From Streptomyces changanensis (GTDB lineage Bacteria > Actinomycetota > Actinomycetes > Streptomycetales > Streptomycetaceae), in NCBI RefSeq assembly GCF_024600715.1, contig NZ_CP102332.1:3038001-3102000 (forward strand): a DNA stretch of 64,000 nucleotides, read 5' to 3'. Of this stretch, positions 27,375-36,079 are shown in pieces. A model generated the notes under the pieces. The model worked only from the letters and a program-made list of their open reading frames with translations. It did no database searches and was not told where the DNA came from. Both the position numbers and the translations under genes were made by a program. The first letter of the stretch is position 1. Each line of letters starts with the position of its first letter.

Positions 27375-27812
27375 TCAGCTCCAGTCGCGGGAGTTGCGGC
27401 CGCGCTTCGTCTCGGCGCGCTGCTTCTTCTCCCGCAGCCGACGCTCGTTGATCCCCCGCGGCACCTTCGTGGGCCGTCGCGGCCTCGGCGGCGGCGCGGT
27501 CGCCTCCGCCAGCAGCGCCGCGAGCCGTACGGCGGCCGCCTCGCGGTTGCGCCACTGCGACCGGTGCTCGGAGGCGCGTACGACGAGCACGCCGCCCACC
27601 AGCCGGCCGGCGAGCCGCTCCAGGGCCCGCTCCTTCCACACCGGCGGCAGCGCCTCCGTGCGGGCGAGGTCGAAGCGCAGCTCCACCTGGGAGTCGCTGG
27701 TGTTGACGTGTTGCCCGCCCGGCCCCGAGGACCTGGAGAATCGCCACTGGAGCTCGGCCTCCGGCAGGGAGACCGAACCGCGGATGACATGGGGACCGGA
27801 CATGCCCTCCAT
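27375..27812 (-). CDS. arfB: Alternative ribosome-rescue factor ArfB (YaeJ-type peptidyl-tRNA hydrolase)
   Basis: The product is 145 residues. It has the release-factor GGQ motif in SSGPGGQHVNTSDS near residue 30, and a basic C-terminal tail (RRLREKKQRAETKRGRN) that in ArfB enters the mRNA channel of stalled ribosomes. It hydrolyses peptidyl-tRNA on non-stop ribosomes. The start may be ATG 27812 or ATG 27803 (MSGPHVIRG); the latter is family-like, but the GGAGG before it is very close. Gaps on both sides hold short GC-rich repeats. Confidence 0.95.
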   Translation of the reverse strand: MEGMSGPHVIRGSVSLPEAELQWRFSRSSGPGGQHVNTSDSQVELRFDLARTEALPPVWKERALERLAGRLVGGVLVVRASEHRSQWRNREAAAVRLAALLAEATAPPPRPRRPTKVPRGINERRLREKKQRAETKRGRNSRDWS

Positions 27813-27929
27813 GTTCCCGAATGGCGCAGTCCCACGTCACCCGCTTTTCCGCGGCAGGAACCACCTCGGCGTGCCCGGCGTTATGAGCTGTGACGCCATC
27901 GAGTACTCAGGCAAGGGAAAGGCACTTCC

Positions 27930-28505
27930 ATGGCTGTAAGCCTGTCCAAGGGCGGCAACGTCTCGCTGACCAAGGAGGCCCCGGGCCTCACCGCCGTCAC
28001 GGTGGGCCTCGGCTGGGACGTCCGCACGACCACCGGCACCGACTTCGACCTCGACGCCTCGGCGATCGGCGTGGACGCGGCCGGCAAGGTCGCCTCCGAC
28101 GCGCACTTCGTCTTCTTCAACAACAAGACCACCCCCGACGGCACGATCGTCCACACGGGCGACAACCGCACGGGTGAGGGCGGCGGTGACGACGAGCAGA
28201 TCAACGTCAACCTCGCGGGCCTCCCGCAGAACGTCGACAAGATCGTCTTCCCGGTCTCCATCTACGACGCGGTGAACCGCTCGCAGAACTTCGGCCAGGT
28301 CCGCAACGCCTACATCCGCATCGTCAACCAGGACGGCGGCACCGAGATCGCCCGCTACGACCTCAGCGAGGACGCCGCGACGGAGACCGCCATGGTCTTC
28401 GGCGAGCTCTACCGCAACGGCACCGAGTGGAAGTTCCGCGCCGTGGGCCAGGGGTACGCCTCCGGCCTGGAGGGCATCGCCCGCGACTTCGGCGTGAACG
28501 TCTGA
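27930..28505 (+). CDS. terD: TerD-family calcium-binding stress protein
   Basis: This 191-residue standard-length TerD begins [20 protein letters not shown]. The calcium-site motifs [10 protein letters not shown] and the [12 protein letters not shown] acidic loop are present, as is [13 protein letters not shown]. The family is linked to tellurite, oxidative and phage resistance, and in Streptomyces to development. AAGGGAAAGG precedes the start. No other ter genes are adjacent, so it is a single-gene unit here. Confidence 0.97.
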   Translation: MAVSLSKGGNVSLTKEAPGLTAVTVGLGWDVRTTTGTDFDLDASAIGVDAAGKVASDAHFVFFNNKTTPDGTIVHTGDNRTGEGGGDDEQINVNLAGLPQNVDKIVFPVSIYDAVNRSQNFGQVRNAYIRIVNQDGGTEIARYDLSEDAATETAMVFGELYRNGTEWKFRAVGQGYASGLEGIARDFGVNV

Positions 28506-28679
28506 CGTTCCGACCGGTGCACCGGCGCGCCCCCGCGCGCGCCGCTGCCGCATGACGCCACCGGGCTCCGCGCGACGGCGCGGGGCCCGGCGGCGTACGG
28601 GCGCGGGGCCGGTGGCGTAGGGCGCGGGCCGGTGGCGTACGGCGCGCCGGGGCGCGTTCCGTTGCCTACTGTGGGCCGC

Positions 28680-29192
28680 ATGATCGTGGAACCGCTGGAG
28701 CTCGGCGAGGAGAGCGCCCTCCCGGGCCCGCTCCTGACCGAACTCACCGAGCTGTACGCCTCGAACCGGGAGTTCCAGCAGCTCAGCGGGGACTTCCCGG
28801 ACCCCGACGACATCCGGCCCGAGCAGGTCGCCACCTCGCTCGCCGAGGAGCTGGCCAGGCCGGACGCCGAAGTGCTGCTGGCGCGGTCCGACGGCCGGGT
28901 GATCGGCGTGGCCGTGACCCTCGCCCACCACCCCGACCCGGACGATCCGGACCCGTGGATCGGGCTGCTGATGGTCCACGCCCGCGACCACCGCATGGGG
29001 TTCGGCCGCGAGCTGGCGGAGATCGTCGAGAAGCGGTTCCGGGAGCGGGGCCGCACGGGCGTCAAGCTCGCCGTCCTCGCCGGCAACCGCCGGGCCCTCA
29101 CCTTCTGGCGGGCCATCGGCTACCAGGAGGTCGCCCGCCGCCGGGACCGGGAACGCGGCCGCGACTGCGTGGTGCTGCGCAAGCCCCTGTGA
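28680..29192 (+). CDS. GNAT-family N-acetyltransferase
   Basis: The product is 170 residues from ATG 28680 (MIVEPLELGEES). It has the GNAT acetyl-CoA fold, with WIGLLMVHARDHRMGFGRELAE as motif A (Q/RxxGxG/A seen as HRMGFG) and NRRALTFWRAIGYQEV as motif B. The substrate is unknown. A GTGGG stretch about 5 nt upstream is a weak ribosome site. The preceding 28506-28679 gap contains three imperfect GCGCGGGCCGGTGGCGTA-like repeats. Confidence 0.9.
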   Translation: MIVEPLELGEESALPGPLLTELTELYASNREFQQLSGDFPDPDDIRPEQVATSLAEELARPDAEVLLARSDGRVIGVAVTLAHHPDPDDPDPWIGLLMVHARDHRMGFGRELAEIVEKRFRERGRTGVKLAVLAGNRRALTFWRAIGYQEVARRRDRERGRDCVVLRKPL

Positions 29193-29389
29193 CCGTCCGC
29201 CCCGACCCACCGCGACCTACCGCGACCCGCCCCCGATGACCCGGTCCCCCCGCCGTGCCGGCTGGCCCCCGCCATGCCGGCTGGCCACGTCGTCTCGACC
29301 GCCCCCGCCGTCCCGGACGTCCCGGACGTCCCGGCCATCAGCATCGTCCCGGGCGTCCCGGGCACCCCGTCCGGGCCGGCCGTCGCGGC

Positions 29390-30775
29390 TCAGGGCGCGT
29401 CCGGCTTCTCCGTGCCGTACAGCCAGGTGTCCCAGACCTCCGTCAGGTCCTCGCCGGTCTCCTCCTCGACGTACGCGGTGAACTCGTCCGTCGAGGCGTT
29501 GCCGTGCCGGTGCTCGGCGGCCCAGCCCCGCAGCAGGCCGAAGAACGCGTCGTCGCCGACGGCCTGGCGCACCTTGTGCAGCACCATCGCGCCCCTGCCG
29601 TACACGGGCGGCTGCGAGATGTCGGCGGCGGTCGGCGGCTCGGCGGGCGGGAACGCCCAGTTGGCCGGGTCGGCGAAGGCCTCCTCGTGGTTCTCCTGGG
29701 CGGGCCGGTCCTCGAAGTCCTCCGCGTACAGCCACTCCGCGTAGGTCGCGAACGACTCGTTGAGCCACATGTCGCGCCAGGAGCGGGGGGAGACGGAGTT
29801 CCCGTACCACTGGTGGGCCAGTTCGTGGACGAGGATCTCGACGGTGAACTGGTCGGCGGGGATGACCGGCCGCGTCTGCGTCTCCAGCGCGTACCCCGCG
29901 TCGCCCTCCCGCTCGACGATCACGCCGGCGGAGGTGAAGGGGTACGGGCCGAGGTTCTCCGTCAGCCAGCCGAGCAGTTCGGGCAGCCGGGCGAGCACCG
30001 GCGCGGCTTCGCGGGTGACGGTGCGGTCGGTGGCCGTGACGACCGGCAGCCCGGCCGGAGTGCGGCTGGTGGTGACGTCGAACCGGCCGACGGCGAGGGT
30101 GGCGAGGTAGCCGGCCATCGGTTCGGTGGTCCGCCAGGTGACGGTGGTACGGCCGTCCGCGGTGCGGGCGCGGCCGGGCAGGCCGTTGCCGATCGCCCGG
30201 TAGCCCTCGGGGACGGTGACCGTCACGTCGTACGTGGCCTTGTCGGAGGGGTGGTGGTTGCCGGGGAACCACGCCGTGGACCCGGCCGGCTGCCCCAGCG
30301 CGAGCGCCCCGTCGTCGGTGGGCAGCCAGCCCTCCCGCGACCCGTCGGCGTCGGTGACGGTGCGCGGGGTGCCGGAGTAGCGGACGGCCGTGCGGAAGGT
30401 CGCCCCGCGGGCGAGGTCGGAGCGCGGCCGCAGGGTGAGCTCCTGCCCGGCGCGGCGGACGGAGGCCGGCTCACCGTCGACGGTGGCGCCGTGGACGGTG
30501 AGCCCGGCCAGGTCCAGGTTGAACGCGCTGAGGTCCTGCGTGGCGCGGGCGGTGATCTCGGCGGTGCCGTCGAGGCGACCGGTGCCGGGATCGTAGGCGA
30601 GGGTGAGCGCGTAGTGCCGTACGTCGTACCCGCCGTTGCCCAGGCGGGGGAAGTACGGGTCGCGCAGCCCGGCCGCGCCGGGCGTGCCGGTGACGCCCTG
30701 CGTGCAGCCGGCCGCGAGCAGCGCCACGGCGAGCGACGCGGAGGCGAGCCCGCGCACCCTCTTCCCTCGTCTCAC
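29390..30775 (-). CDS. M1-family metallopeptidase, lipoprotein
   Basis: The product is 461 residues from a GTG start. Lipobox LLAAGC places the lipidated Cys at residue 24. The N-terminal saddle domain is followed by the catalytic domain with HELAHQW at about 315 and the downstream glutamate in NESFATYAE, the M1 zinc site. The GxMEN-type exopeptidase loop is not obvious: the stretch reads EGDAGYALETQTRP. It has no C-terminal HEAT domain, as in short bacterial M1 enzymes. TAGGAT lies about 7 nt before the GTG, so a nearly leaderless message is possible. It acts outside the cell membrane on peptides. Confidence 0.93.
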   Translation of the reverse strand: MRRGKRVRGLASASLAVALLAAGCTQGVTGTPGAAGLRDPYFPRLGNGGYDVRHYALTLAYDPGTGRLDGTAEITARATQDLSAFNLDLAGLTVHGATVDGEPASVRRAGQELTLRPRSDLARGATFRTAVRYSGTPRTVTDADGSREGWLPTDDGALALGQPAGSTAWFPGNHHPSDKATYDVTVTVPEGYRAIGNGLPGRARTADGRTTVTWRTTEPMAGYLATLAVGRFDVTTSRTPAGLPVVTATDRTVTREAAPVLARLPELLGWLTENLGPYPFTSAGVIVEREGDAGYALETQTRPVIPADQFTVEILVHELAHQWYGNSVSPRSWRDMWLNESFATYAEWLYAEDFEDRPAQENHEEAFADPANWAFPPAEPPTAADISQPPVYGRGAMVLHKVRQAVGDDAFFGLLRGWAAEHRHGNASTDEFTAYVEEETGEDLTEVWDTWLYGTEKPDAP

Positions 30776-30816
30776 ACGGCGATCCTAGGCCGGGCCGGGA
30801 CGCGAGGCCTGTCTGT

Positions 30817-30960
30817 CAGGGCGTCAGGGCGCCAGGGCGTCAGGGCGGTGGCGGCGTCGGGACGGCCGGGCCGTCAGGACGGTGGCCCGCGTACGGATGG
30901 CCGGGCCGCCAGGACGGTGGCGGCGTCAGGGCTGCCGGGCCGTCAGGCGGCGGGCCCGCC
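30817..30960. repeat. Imperfect tandem repeats, GTCAGGGC type and ~40-bp type
   Basis: The first part is a run of 8-9-bp GTCAGGGC/GCCAGGGC units. It is followed by imperfect ~40-bp units sharing GGCCGGGCCG(T/C)CAGGACGGTGGC. It fills the spacer between the peptidase promoter and the hbpS-like 3' end and is non-coding. Confidence 0.8.
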
Positions 30961-31014
30961 ATGGCGTCGGAGGCAAGGGGCATCGGGGCATCGGGGCGTC
31001 AGCGTGTCGGCGTC

Positions 31015-31608
31015 TCAGCGGCCGAGGGCGGCGGCACCGGCCCGCGCGTACTCCTCGTCCAGGGCGCCGCTGGGCGCGCCCGCCACGCCGATCCCGGCGA
31101 TCGGCGCGCCGCCCGCGGCCACGGGCACGCCGCCGCCGAGGAAGAGCGTGCCGGGGATGTCCCTCAGGTTGGGCGTGGTCTCCAGGCGCTTGACGAGCGC
31201 GGAGGTGGGGGCGTTCCAGGAGACGGCGGTGAAGCCCTTGCGCTCCGCCGACGCGTACGACTGCGGTCCGGCGCCGTCGCCGCGCAGGACGACGATCGTG
31301 TTGCCGGCGCGGTCGACGACCGCGACGCTCACCCGCTGCCCGTCCTCGCGGGCGGCCTGGAGGGCGGCCTGGGCGGCGCGGGTGGCGGCGTCGACGGTGA
31401 GGTGACTGGTCCGGTGGACGTTCCGGTCGCCGGCCTCGGCGGCGGTGACGGTCCGCTGCGGGGCACCGGCGGCGGCGGTGGGGGTGGTGGCGTTGGCGGA
31501 CACCGCGCCGAAGGTGCCGGCGGCGAGCGCGGCGGCGACGGCGGCACCGGTGAGGAGGCAGGTGCGGCGGGACGCGGGGCGGGGGGACGGGGTGCGGTGG
31601 TCGTTCAC
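31015..31608 (-). CDS. hbpS: HbpS-like secreted haem-binding protein (GlcG/DUF336)
   Basis: The product is 197 residues from a GTG with GGGAG 6 nt before it. A twin-arginine signal (SRRTCLLTGAAVAAALAAG) leads to a GlcG/DUF336 domain: LTVDAATRAAQAALQAA, VAVVDRAGNTIVVLRGD, SYASAERKGFTAVSWN and GGVPVAAGGAPIAGIGVAG. In S. reticuli, HbpS binds haem and iron outside the cell and signals oxidative stress to SenS. Divergent senS and senR genes sit directly beside it, which supports that role here. It is assigned on fold, Tat signal and context. Confidence 0.88.
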   Translation of the reverse strand: MNDHRTPSPRPASRRTCLLTGAAVAAALAAGTFGAVSANATTPTAAAGAPQRTVTAAEAGDRNVHRTSHLTVDAATRAAQAALQAAREDGQRVSVAVVDRAGNTIVVLRGDGAGPQSYASAERKGFTAVSWNAPTSALVKRLETTPNLRDIPGTLFLGGGVPVAAGGAPIAGIGVAGAPSGALDEEYARAGAAALGR

Positions 31609-31750
31609 GGGGGCTCCCGGGGTGGGGTCGGCTGGTGCAACGCCTCCACCATCCCGCCGTGACCTGCGGTTCCGCGTCGCCGAAGCGGGTGACTGAGGGG
31701 TCGGCCGATCGGTTGATGCCGGACGGCGCGCAGGGGCGGAGGATGGGGGC

Positions 31751-33103
31751 GTGACGCACATCGACCCGCCGGACACACCCCGGCACCCCGCCTCCCCCGA
31801 CGGCCCGTACGGCGGGGTCGGCGGGGTCGGCGGCACGGGCGAGGGCGCGTACGGCGTGGGCGGTGCGCACGGCGGTGCCGGCGGTGCGCACGAGACGGAC
31901 GACGGCCCGGACGGCGTTGCCGCGGACGGTGGCGTCGAGCGGGATGCCCGGGGGCTGGCCCGGGTCATGCACGTGGCGTTCTTCCTGCTGCTCGCCGCCT
32001 CGCTCGCCCGCTTCCTGCTCCGCCACCCCTGGGACGGGCGGGGCGCGTGGGTCGTGGCGCTGTCGGTCGCGCTGGCGGCGCTGTACGCCCTCGGGCCCGG
32101 CGCCGCCGCGCCCGCCTCCCGGCGCGGCCGGGTCTGGCTGGCGGCCGTCGTGGTGGTCTGGACGGTGCTGGTGGTGGCGGCCCCGAGCTTCGCGCTGTGC
32201 GCCGTACCGCTGCTGTTCACCGGGCTGCGCCTGCTTCCCCGGCGGGCCGCGCTCGCCCTCGTCACGCTGCTGACCCTCTTCGTCGTCGGCGCCCTCCAAC
32301 GGCTCGCCGACCCGGGCCTCGACCCGGTCACGCTCGTGGCGCCGCCCGCCGCGGCGGCCATCGCGACGGCCGTGTTCCTGCACGCCCGCCGGCAGGCGGA
32401 ACGGCAGCGGGCGCTCATCGCGGACCTGCTGCGCACCCGCCGCGACCTGGCGGCGACCGAACGGCGCGAGGGCACCCTGGCGGAACGGCAACGGCTGTCG
32501 ATGGAGATCCACGACACGCTCGCGCAGGGCCTGTCGAGCCAGCGGATGCTGCTCCAGGCCGCCGACCGCACCTGGGACGGCGACCCCGAGACGGCGCGCC
32601 ACCACGTCCGTACCGCCGCCGCCATCGCCGAGCACAACCTCGCCGAGGCCCGCCGCTTCGTCCACGACCTGGCCCCCGCCGACCTGGCCGGGGGCGGTGG
32701 CCTCGCCCCGGCGCTGCGCGCCCTCGCCGCCCGCGAGACGACCGGCGGCCTCCTGGTGGGCTTCCACGCCGAGGGTGCGGACGCGGCGCTTCCGGACCGG
32801 GTCGCGTCGGCGCTGCTGCGGATCGCGCAGGGCGCCCTCGCGAATGTACGGGAGCACGCCGGGGCCACCCGGGCCGCGCTCACGCTGACCCGGCTCGACG
32901 ACCAGGTGGTGCTGGACGTGGCCGACGACGGCCGCGGTTTCGACCCGTCCGCCGCGCCGCCGCCCGGTACCGACGCGCGCGGCCACGGCCTGCCGGCGAT
33001 GCGCGCCCGGTTGGCGGCCCTGGGCGGCACGCTGACCGTCGAGTCGGCGCCCGGCGAGGGCACCGTGCTCTCCGCCTCGGTCCCCCTGGAGGCCCGACGA
33101 TGA
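31751..33103 (+). CDS. senS: Sensor histidine kinase SenS-like
   Basis: The product is 450 residues from a GTG. A Gly-rich N-terminus is followed by five membrane helices (about 78-92, 99-117, 126-152, 158-178, 190-210). The HisKA_3 dimerisation/phosphoacceptor box is ERQRLSMEIHDTLAQGLSS, and the ATPase has DVADDGRGFD and GHGLPAMRARLAALGG. Five helices with almost no extracellular domain fit SenS, which needs the partner HbpS to sense redox and haem. It overlaps senR by 4 nt (ATGA). Confidence 0.9.
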   Translation: MTHIDPPDTPRHPASPDGPYGGVGGVGGTGEGAYGVGGAHGGAGGAHETDDGPDGVAADGGVERDARGLARVMHVAFFLLLAASLARFLLRHPWDGRGAWVVALSVALAALYALGPGAAAPASRRGRVWLAAVVVVWTVLVVAAPSFALCAVPLLFTGLRLLPRRAALALVTLLTLFVVGALQRLADPGLDPVTLVAPPAAAAIATAVFLHARRQAERQRALIADLLRTRRDLAATERREGTLAERQRLSMEIHDTLAQGLSSQRMLLQAADRTWDGDPETARHHVRTAAAIAEHNLAEARRFVHDLAPADLAGGGGLAPALRALAARETTGGLLVGFHAEGADAALPDRVASALLRIAQGALANVREHAGATRAALTLTRLDDQVVLDVADDGRGFDPSAAPPPGTDARGHGLPAMRARLAALGGTLTVESAPGEGTVLSASVPLEARR

Positions 33104-33837
33104 CACCCCCGGACCCCGGCAGCACCGGCGCCCCCGACACCCGGGGAACCCCCACGACCCCCAGCGCCCCCGGTGTCACCGATGACACCGGCAGCACGCC
33201 CACCCCCGACACCCCCGGGACCGTCCGGGTCCTGCTCTGTGACGACCACGCCGTCGTCCGCGCCGGCCTGCTCGCCCTGCTCGGCAGCGAGCCGGGCGTC
33301 GAGGTCGTCGGCGAGGCGGGCAGCGGCGAGGAGGCCGTCGCGGCGGCCGCGAAGCTGCGGCCCGACGTGGTCCTCATGGACCTCCAGCTCGGCCCCGGCA
33401 TGGACGGCGTCGAGGCGACCCGGCGGATCGCCGCACCCGACGTACGGGTCCTCGTCCTCACCACGTACGACACGGACGCCGACGTCACCCGGGCCGTCGA
33501 CGCGGGCGCCACCGGCTACCTGCTCAAGGCCGAACGCCCCGAGGAGCTGTTCGCCGCGATCCGCGCCGCCGCCGAGGGCCGCACAGCGCTCTCCGCGCCG
33601 GTCGCCGGCCGAGTCCTGGACCGGGCGCGCGGCGCGGCGGCGCCCGCCCTCACGGCCCGCGAGCGCGACATCCTCGGCCAGCTCGCCCACGGCCTCGGCA
33701 ACCGCGACATCGCCCGGGCGCTCTTCATCAGCGAGGCCACCGTCAAGACCCACCTGGGCCGCATCTACGCCAAGCTCGGCGTCGACACGCGCGCCGGCGC
33801 GGTGGCGGTGGCCAAGGAGCGGCGCCTGGTCCCCTGA
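33100..33837 (+). CDS. senR: Response regulator SenR-like, NarL/LuxR type
   Basis: The product is 245 residues. It has an extra Pro/Thr/Asp-rich leader of about 40 residues before the receiver domain (VRVLLCDDHAVVRAGLL). The phosphoacceptor Asp lies in DVVLMDLQL, the conserved Thr in LTTYD and Lys in YLLKAE. A C-terminal LuxR helix-turn-helix reads LTAREREILGQL-like then NRDIARALFISEATVKTHLGRIYAKLGV. GGAGG lies 8 nt before the ATG. It should regulate the divergent hbpS-like gene and redox genes. The long leader is unusual and may be a mis-chosen start, though no better start is seen. Confidence 0.9.
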   Translation: MTPPDPGSTGAPDTRGTPTTPSAPGVTDDTGSTPTPDTPGTVRVLLCDDHAVVRAGLLALLGSEPGVEVVGEAGSGEEAVAAAAKLRPDVVLMDLQLGPGMDGVEATRRIAAPDVRVLVLTTYDTDADVTRAVDAGATGYLLKAERPEELFAAIRAAAEGRTALSAPVAGRVLDRARGAAAPALTARERDILGQLAHGLGNRDIARALFISEATVKTHLGRIYAKLGVDTRAGAVAVAKERRLVP

Positions 33838-34063
33838 GGCCCGGGCGGGTACGCCGGGCCCGCGTCGGCGCGGGTACGCCGGGCCGGCGCCGGATCACGC
33901 CGGGTGCGCCGGGGTCCGCGCCGAGCCTGCCGGGGCCGCACCGCCCGGAGTCGGCGCACCGGGGCCGGCGCACCGGAGCCGCGTCCGCCCGGTACGCGGT
34001 GCGCCCGCGCCGGGCGCGGTGCCCCGGGCCGCGGCCCGCCGGGGACGTGACACCATCGCGTAC

Positions 34064-34564
34064 GTGCTCGACATCGGCTACTCGCTCTCCCGCCGCTTCC
34101 CCGACCCCCCGCAGACCGACTACCGGCGCGCGGACGTCCACGCGCTGCGGCACGACCTGTTCTGCGGGGACGTGTACCTCGCCGACCCGGAGACCGACCG
34201 CGAGGTGTCCACGGCCTGGGGGTGGGTGCCGGTGCTCGACTTCGCGTGGGCGCTCTGCGACATCGTCGAGCAGCTCGACCGCGACCCGCACGGCAGCCGG
34301 GCGGCGAAGCCGCAGTACGCCGAGCTGGACTTCACCGAATCCACCGACCGCATGCTGTTCGAGCGGCGGTTCGGCTGGGTCGACGTGGAGGCCGACTGGA
34401 TGCCCGGCGACGAGCCGCCGCTCACCTTCGGCCACGGCGAACTGAGGCGCGAGGCCCGGGACTTCCTCCACGACCTGATCGCGGACCTCGTCGACATGCA
34501 CGAGGGCCTCGCCGACAACCCCGTCGTCTGGGACCTCCAGGCCCGCTTCCCGCGCCTGCCCTGA
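34064..34564 (+). CDS. Conserved-looking protein of unknown function
   Basis: The product is 166 residues from GTG 34064 (VLDIGYSLSRRFPD). It is acidic and aromatic-rich, with no signal or membrane segment and no repeats. Composition and codon use are those of a real cytosolic protein (GWVPVLDFAWALCDIV, DFTESTDRMLFERRFGWVDVEADW). I do not recognise the family. The frame stays open far upstream through GC-rich repeats, so the start rests on where protein-like sequence begins. It stands alone between senR and the FAD oxidoreductase gene. Confidence 0.75.
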   Translation: MLDIGYSLSRRFPDPPQTDYRRADVHALRHDLFCGDVYLADPETDREVSTAWGWVPVLDFAWALCDIVEQLDRDPHGSRAAKPQYAELDFTESTDRMLFERRFGWVDVEADWMPGDEPPLTFGHGELRREARDFLHDLIADLVDMHEGLADNPVVWDLQARFPRLP

Positions 34565-34754
34565 CCACCGGGCCGGACCCGGCCCCCGCCACGTACCCCG
34601 CACCGCCCCGGACCCGTACCCCGCCGCGCCCCGAGCCCGGCCCCGCACCGGGCCCACCCACCCCCACCCGCCCTGCCCCACCCGCCCGTAACGAACCGCT
34701 CCCCTGCCCGGTCCTTCTCGGTGACAGCCCGTCCCCATCCACCGAGGAGCCACC

Positions 34755-35963
34755 ATGACCCCCCGTCCCGTCCGGCACGTCACCGTCGTCGGCGCCGGCC
34801 TCGCCGGACTCACCGCGGCGATCACCGCCGCCGAGGGCGGCGCCCGCGTCACGCTGTACGAGGCCCACCGCACCCCCGGCGGCCGCGCGCGCACCGCGGA
34901 ACACCCGTACCGCACCAACGAGGGCCCGCACGCCCTGTACCGCCGCGGCCCGCACTGGTCCTGGCTCGCCGCGCGCGGGCTGCTCGGGCCGATGGCGCCC
35001 CTGCCCGCCCGCGAAGGCGCGCGGTTCCGCTTCCACCGCGACGGGGCCCTGCGCCGCACCCCGCCGCTCGGGCTGCTGCGCCTGGCGCGCCGCTCCCCGG
35101 GACGGGCCCCGGTCGACCTGGACTTCGCCACCTGGGCCGGCGCCGAGGTGGGCCCCGCCGCCGCCCGCGCGGCCACGCACTACAGCGGTGTGGCCCTGTT
35201 CCACCACGACCCCGGGTCGCTGTCGGCCCGCTTCGTCCAGGAGCGGCTGCACCGCTCCGCCGCGCTGCCGCCCGAGGCGCGCTACCCGCGCGGTGGCTGG
35301 GGGCGGGTCGTGGAGCGGATGGCGGCGCGCGCCCGGGAGCTGGGCGTGCGCCTGGAGACGGGTGCACGCGTCGACACCTTGCCGGGCACCGCCGACGGGC
35401 CGGTCGTCGTCGCCACGTCGCTGGCCGCCGCGCGGCGGCTCCTCGGCGACCCGTCGCTGACCTGGGAGAGCGGTCGTACGGCCCTGCTGGACCTGGCCCT
35501 GCGCACCCGGGAGGGCGACCCGTTCGTCGTGTCCGACCTGGACGCGCCGGGCTGGCTGGAGCGGTTCACCGCGCAGGACCCGACACTCGCCCCCGCCGGC
35601 AGGCAGCTGCTCCAGGGTCAGTTCCCGGTCGGTCCCGGGGCGTCGAGGGACGAGGGCCTCGCCCGCGCGGAGCGCCTGCTCGACCTCGGCTTCCCGGGCT
35701 GGCGCGACCGGATGGTGTGGCGCCGCGACGCCCTCGCGACCGGCCGGACCGGCGCCGTCGACCGCCCGGGGACGACATGGCGGGACCGGCCGGCGATCGC
35801 GCGCGGCGACGGGGTGTTCCTCGCGGGCGACGCGGTGGCGGCACCGGGCGTCCTGGCGGAGGTGGCGTTCACGAGCGGGCGGGAAGCGGCCCTCCTCGCC
35901 CTGGGAGCCCTCGACGCACCCGCCGGCCGGGGCACCAGGCACCCCGCTTCCCGTACCCCTTGA
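34755..35963 (+). CDS. FAD-dependent oxidoreductase, phytoene-desaturase-like
   Basis: The product is 402 residues with the dinucleotide-binding motif VVGAGLAGLTAAITAAEGG at residues 10-28 and the following acid and GG (YEAHRTPGGRA). A C-terminal FAD motif reads GVFLAGDAVAAPGVLAEVAFTSGREAA. It belongs to the amine oxidase/phytoene dehydrogenase superfamily, but no carotenoid genes are near and the substrate is unknown. GGAGCC precedes the ATG. Its TGA is embedded in the -35 hexamer of the next gene's promoter. Confidence 0.9.
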   Translation: MTPRPVRHVTVVGAGLAGLTAAITAAEGGARVTLYEAHRTPGGRARTAEHPYRTNEGPHALYRRGPHWSWLAARGLLGPMAPLPAREGARFRFHRDGALRRTPPLGLLRLARRSPGRAPVDLDFATWAGAEVGPAAARAATHYSGVALFHHDPGSLSARFVQERLHRSAALPPEARYPRGGWGRVVERMAARARELGVRLETGARVDTLPGTADGPVVVATSLAAARRLLGDPSLTWESGRTALLDLALRTREGDPFVVSDLDAPGWLERFTAQDPTLAPAGRQLLQGQFPVGPGASRDEGLARAERLLDLGFPGWRDRMVWRRDALATGRTGAVDRPGTTWRDRPAIARGDGVFLAGDAVAAPGVLAEVAFTSGREAALLALGALDAPAGRGTRHPASRTP

Positions 35964-35982
35964 CCTCAACCTTGATCGAGGT
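35960..35982 (+). promoter_or_regulatory. SoxR box and -35 element of the quinone reductase gene
   Basis: TTGACC at 35960-35965 overlaps a dyad ACCTCAACC..TTGATCGAGGT (35963-35982). The outer CCTCAA/GAGG halves and overall size match SoxR operators. A -10 is not clear; CAGCCT at a 19-bp spacing would be the MerR-family geometry. S. coelicolor SoxR is known to control a reductase gene of this type in this neighbourhood. Confidence 0.75.
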
Positions 35983-36079
35983 ACCAGCCTGTCACTCGCC
36001 CACCCGCACACCGCCGCCCCGGCCGTCGCTGCCCCGCCGCACCGCCGGCCGGGGGCGGGAGACAGACAGGAATCCCACC

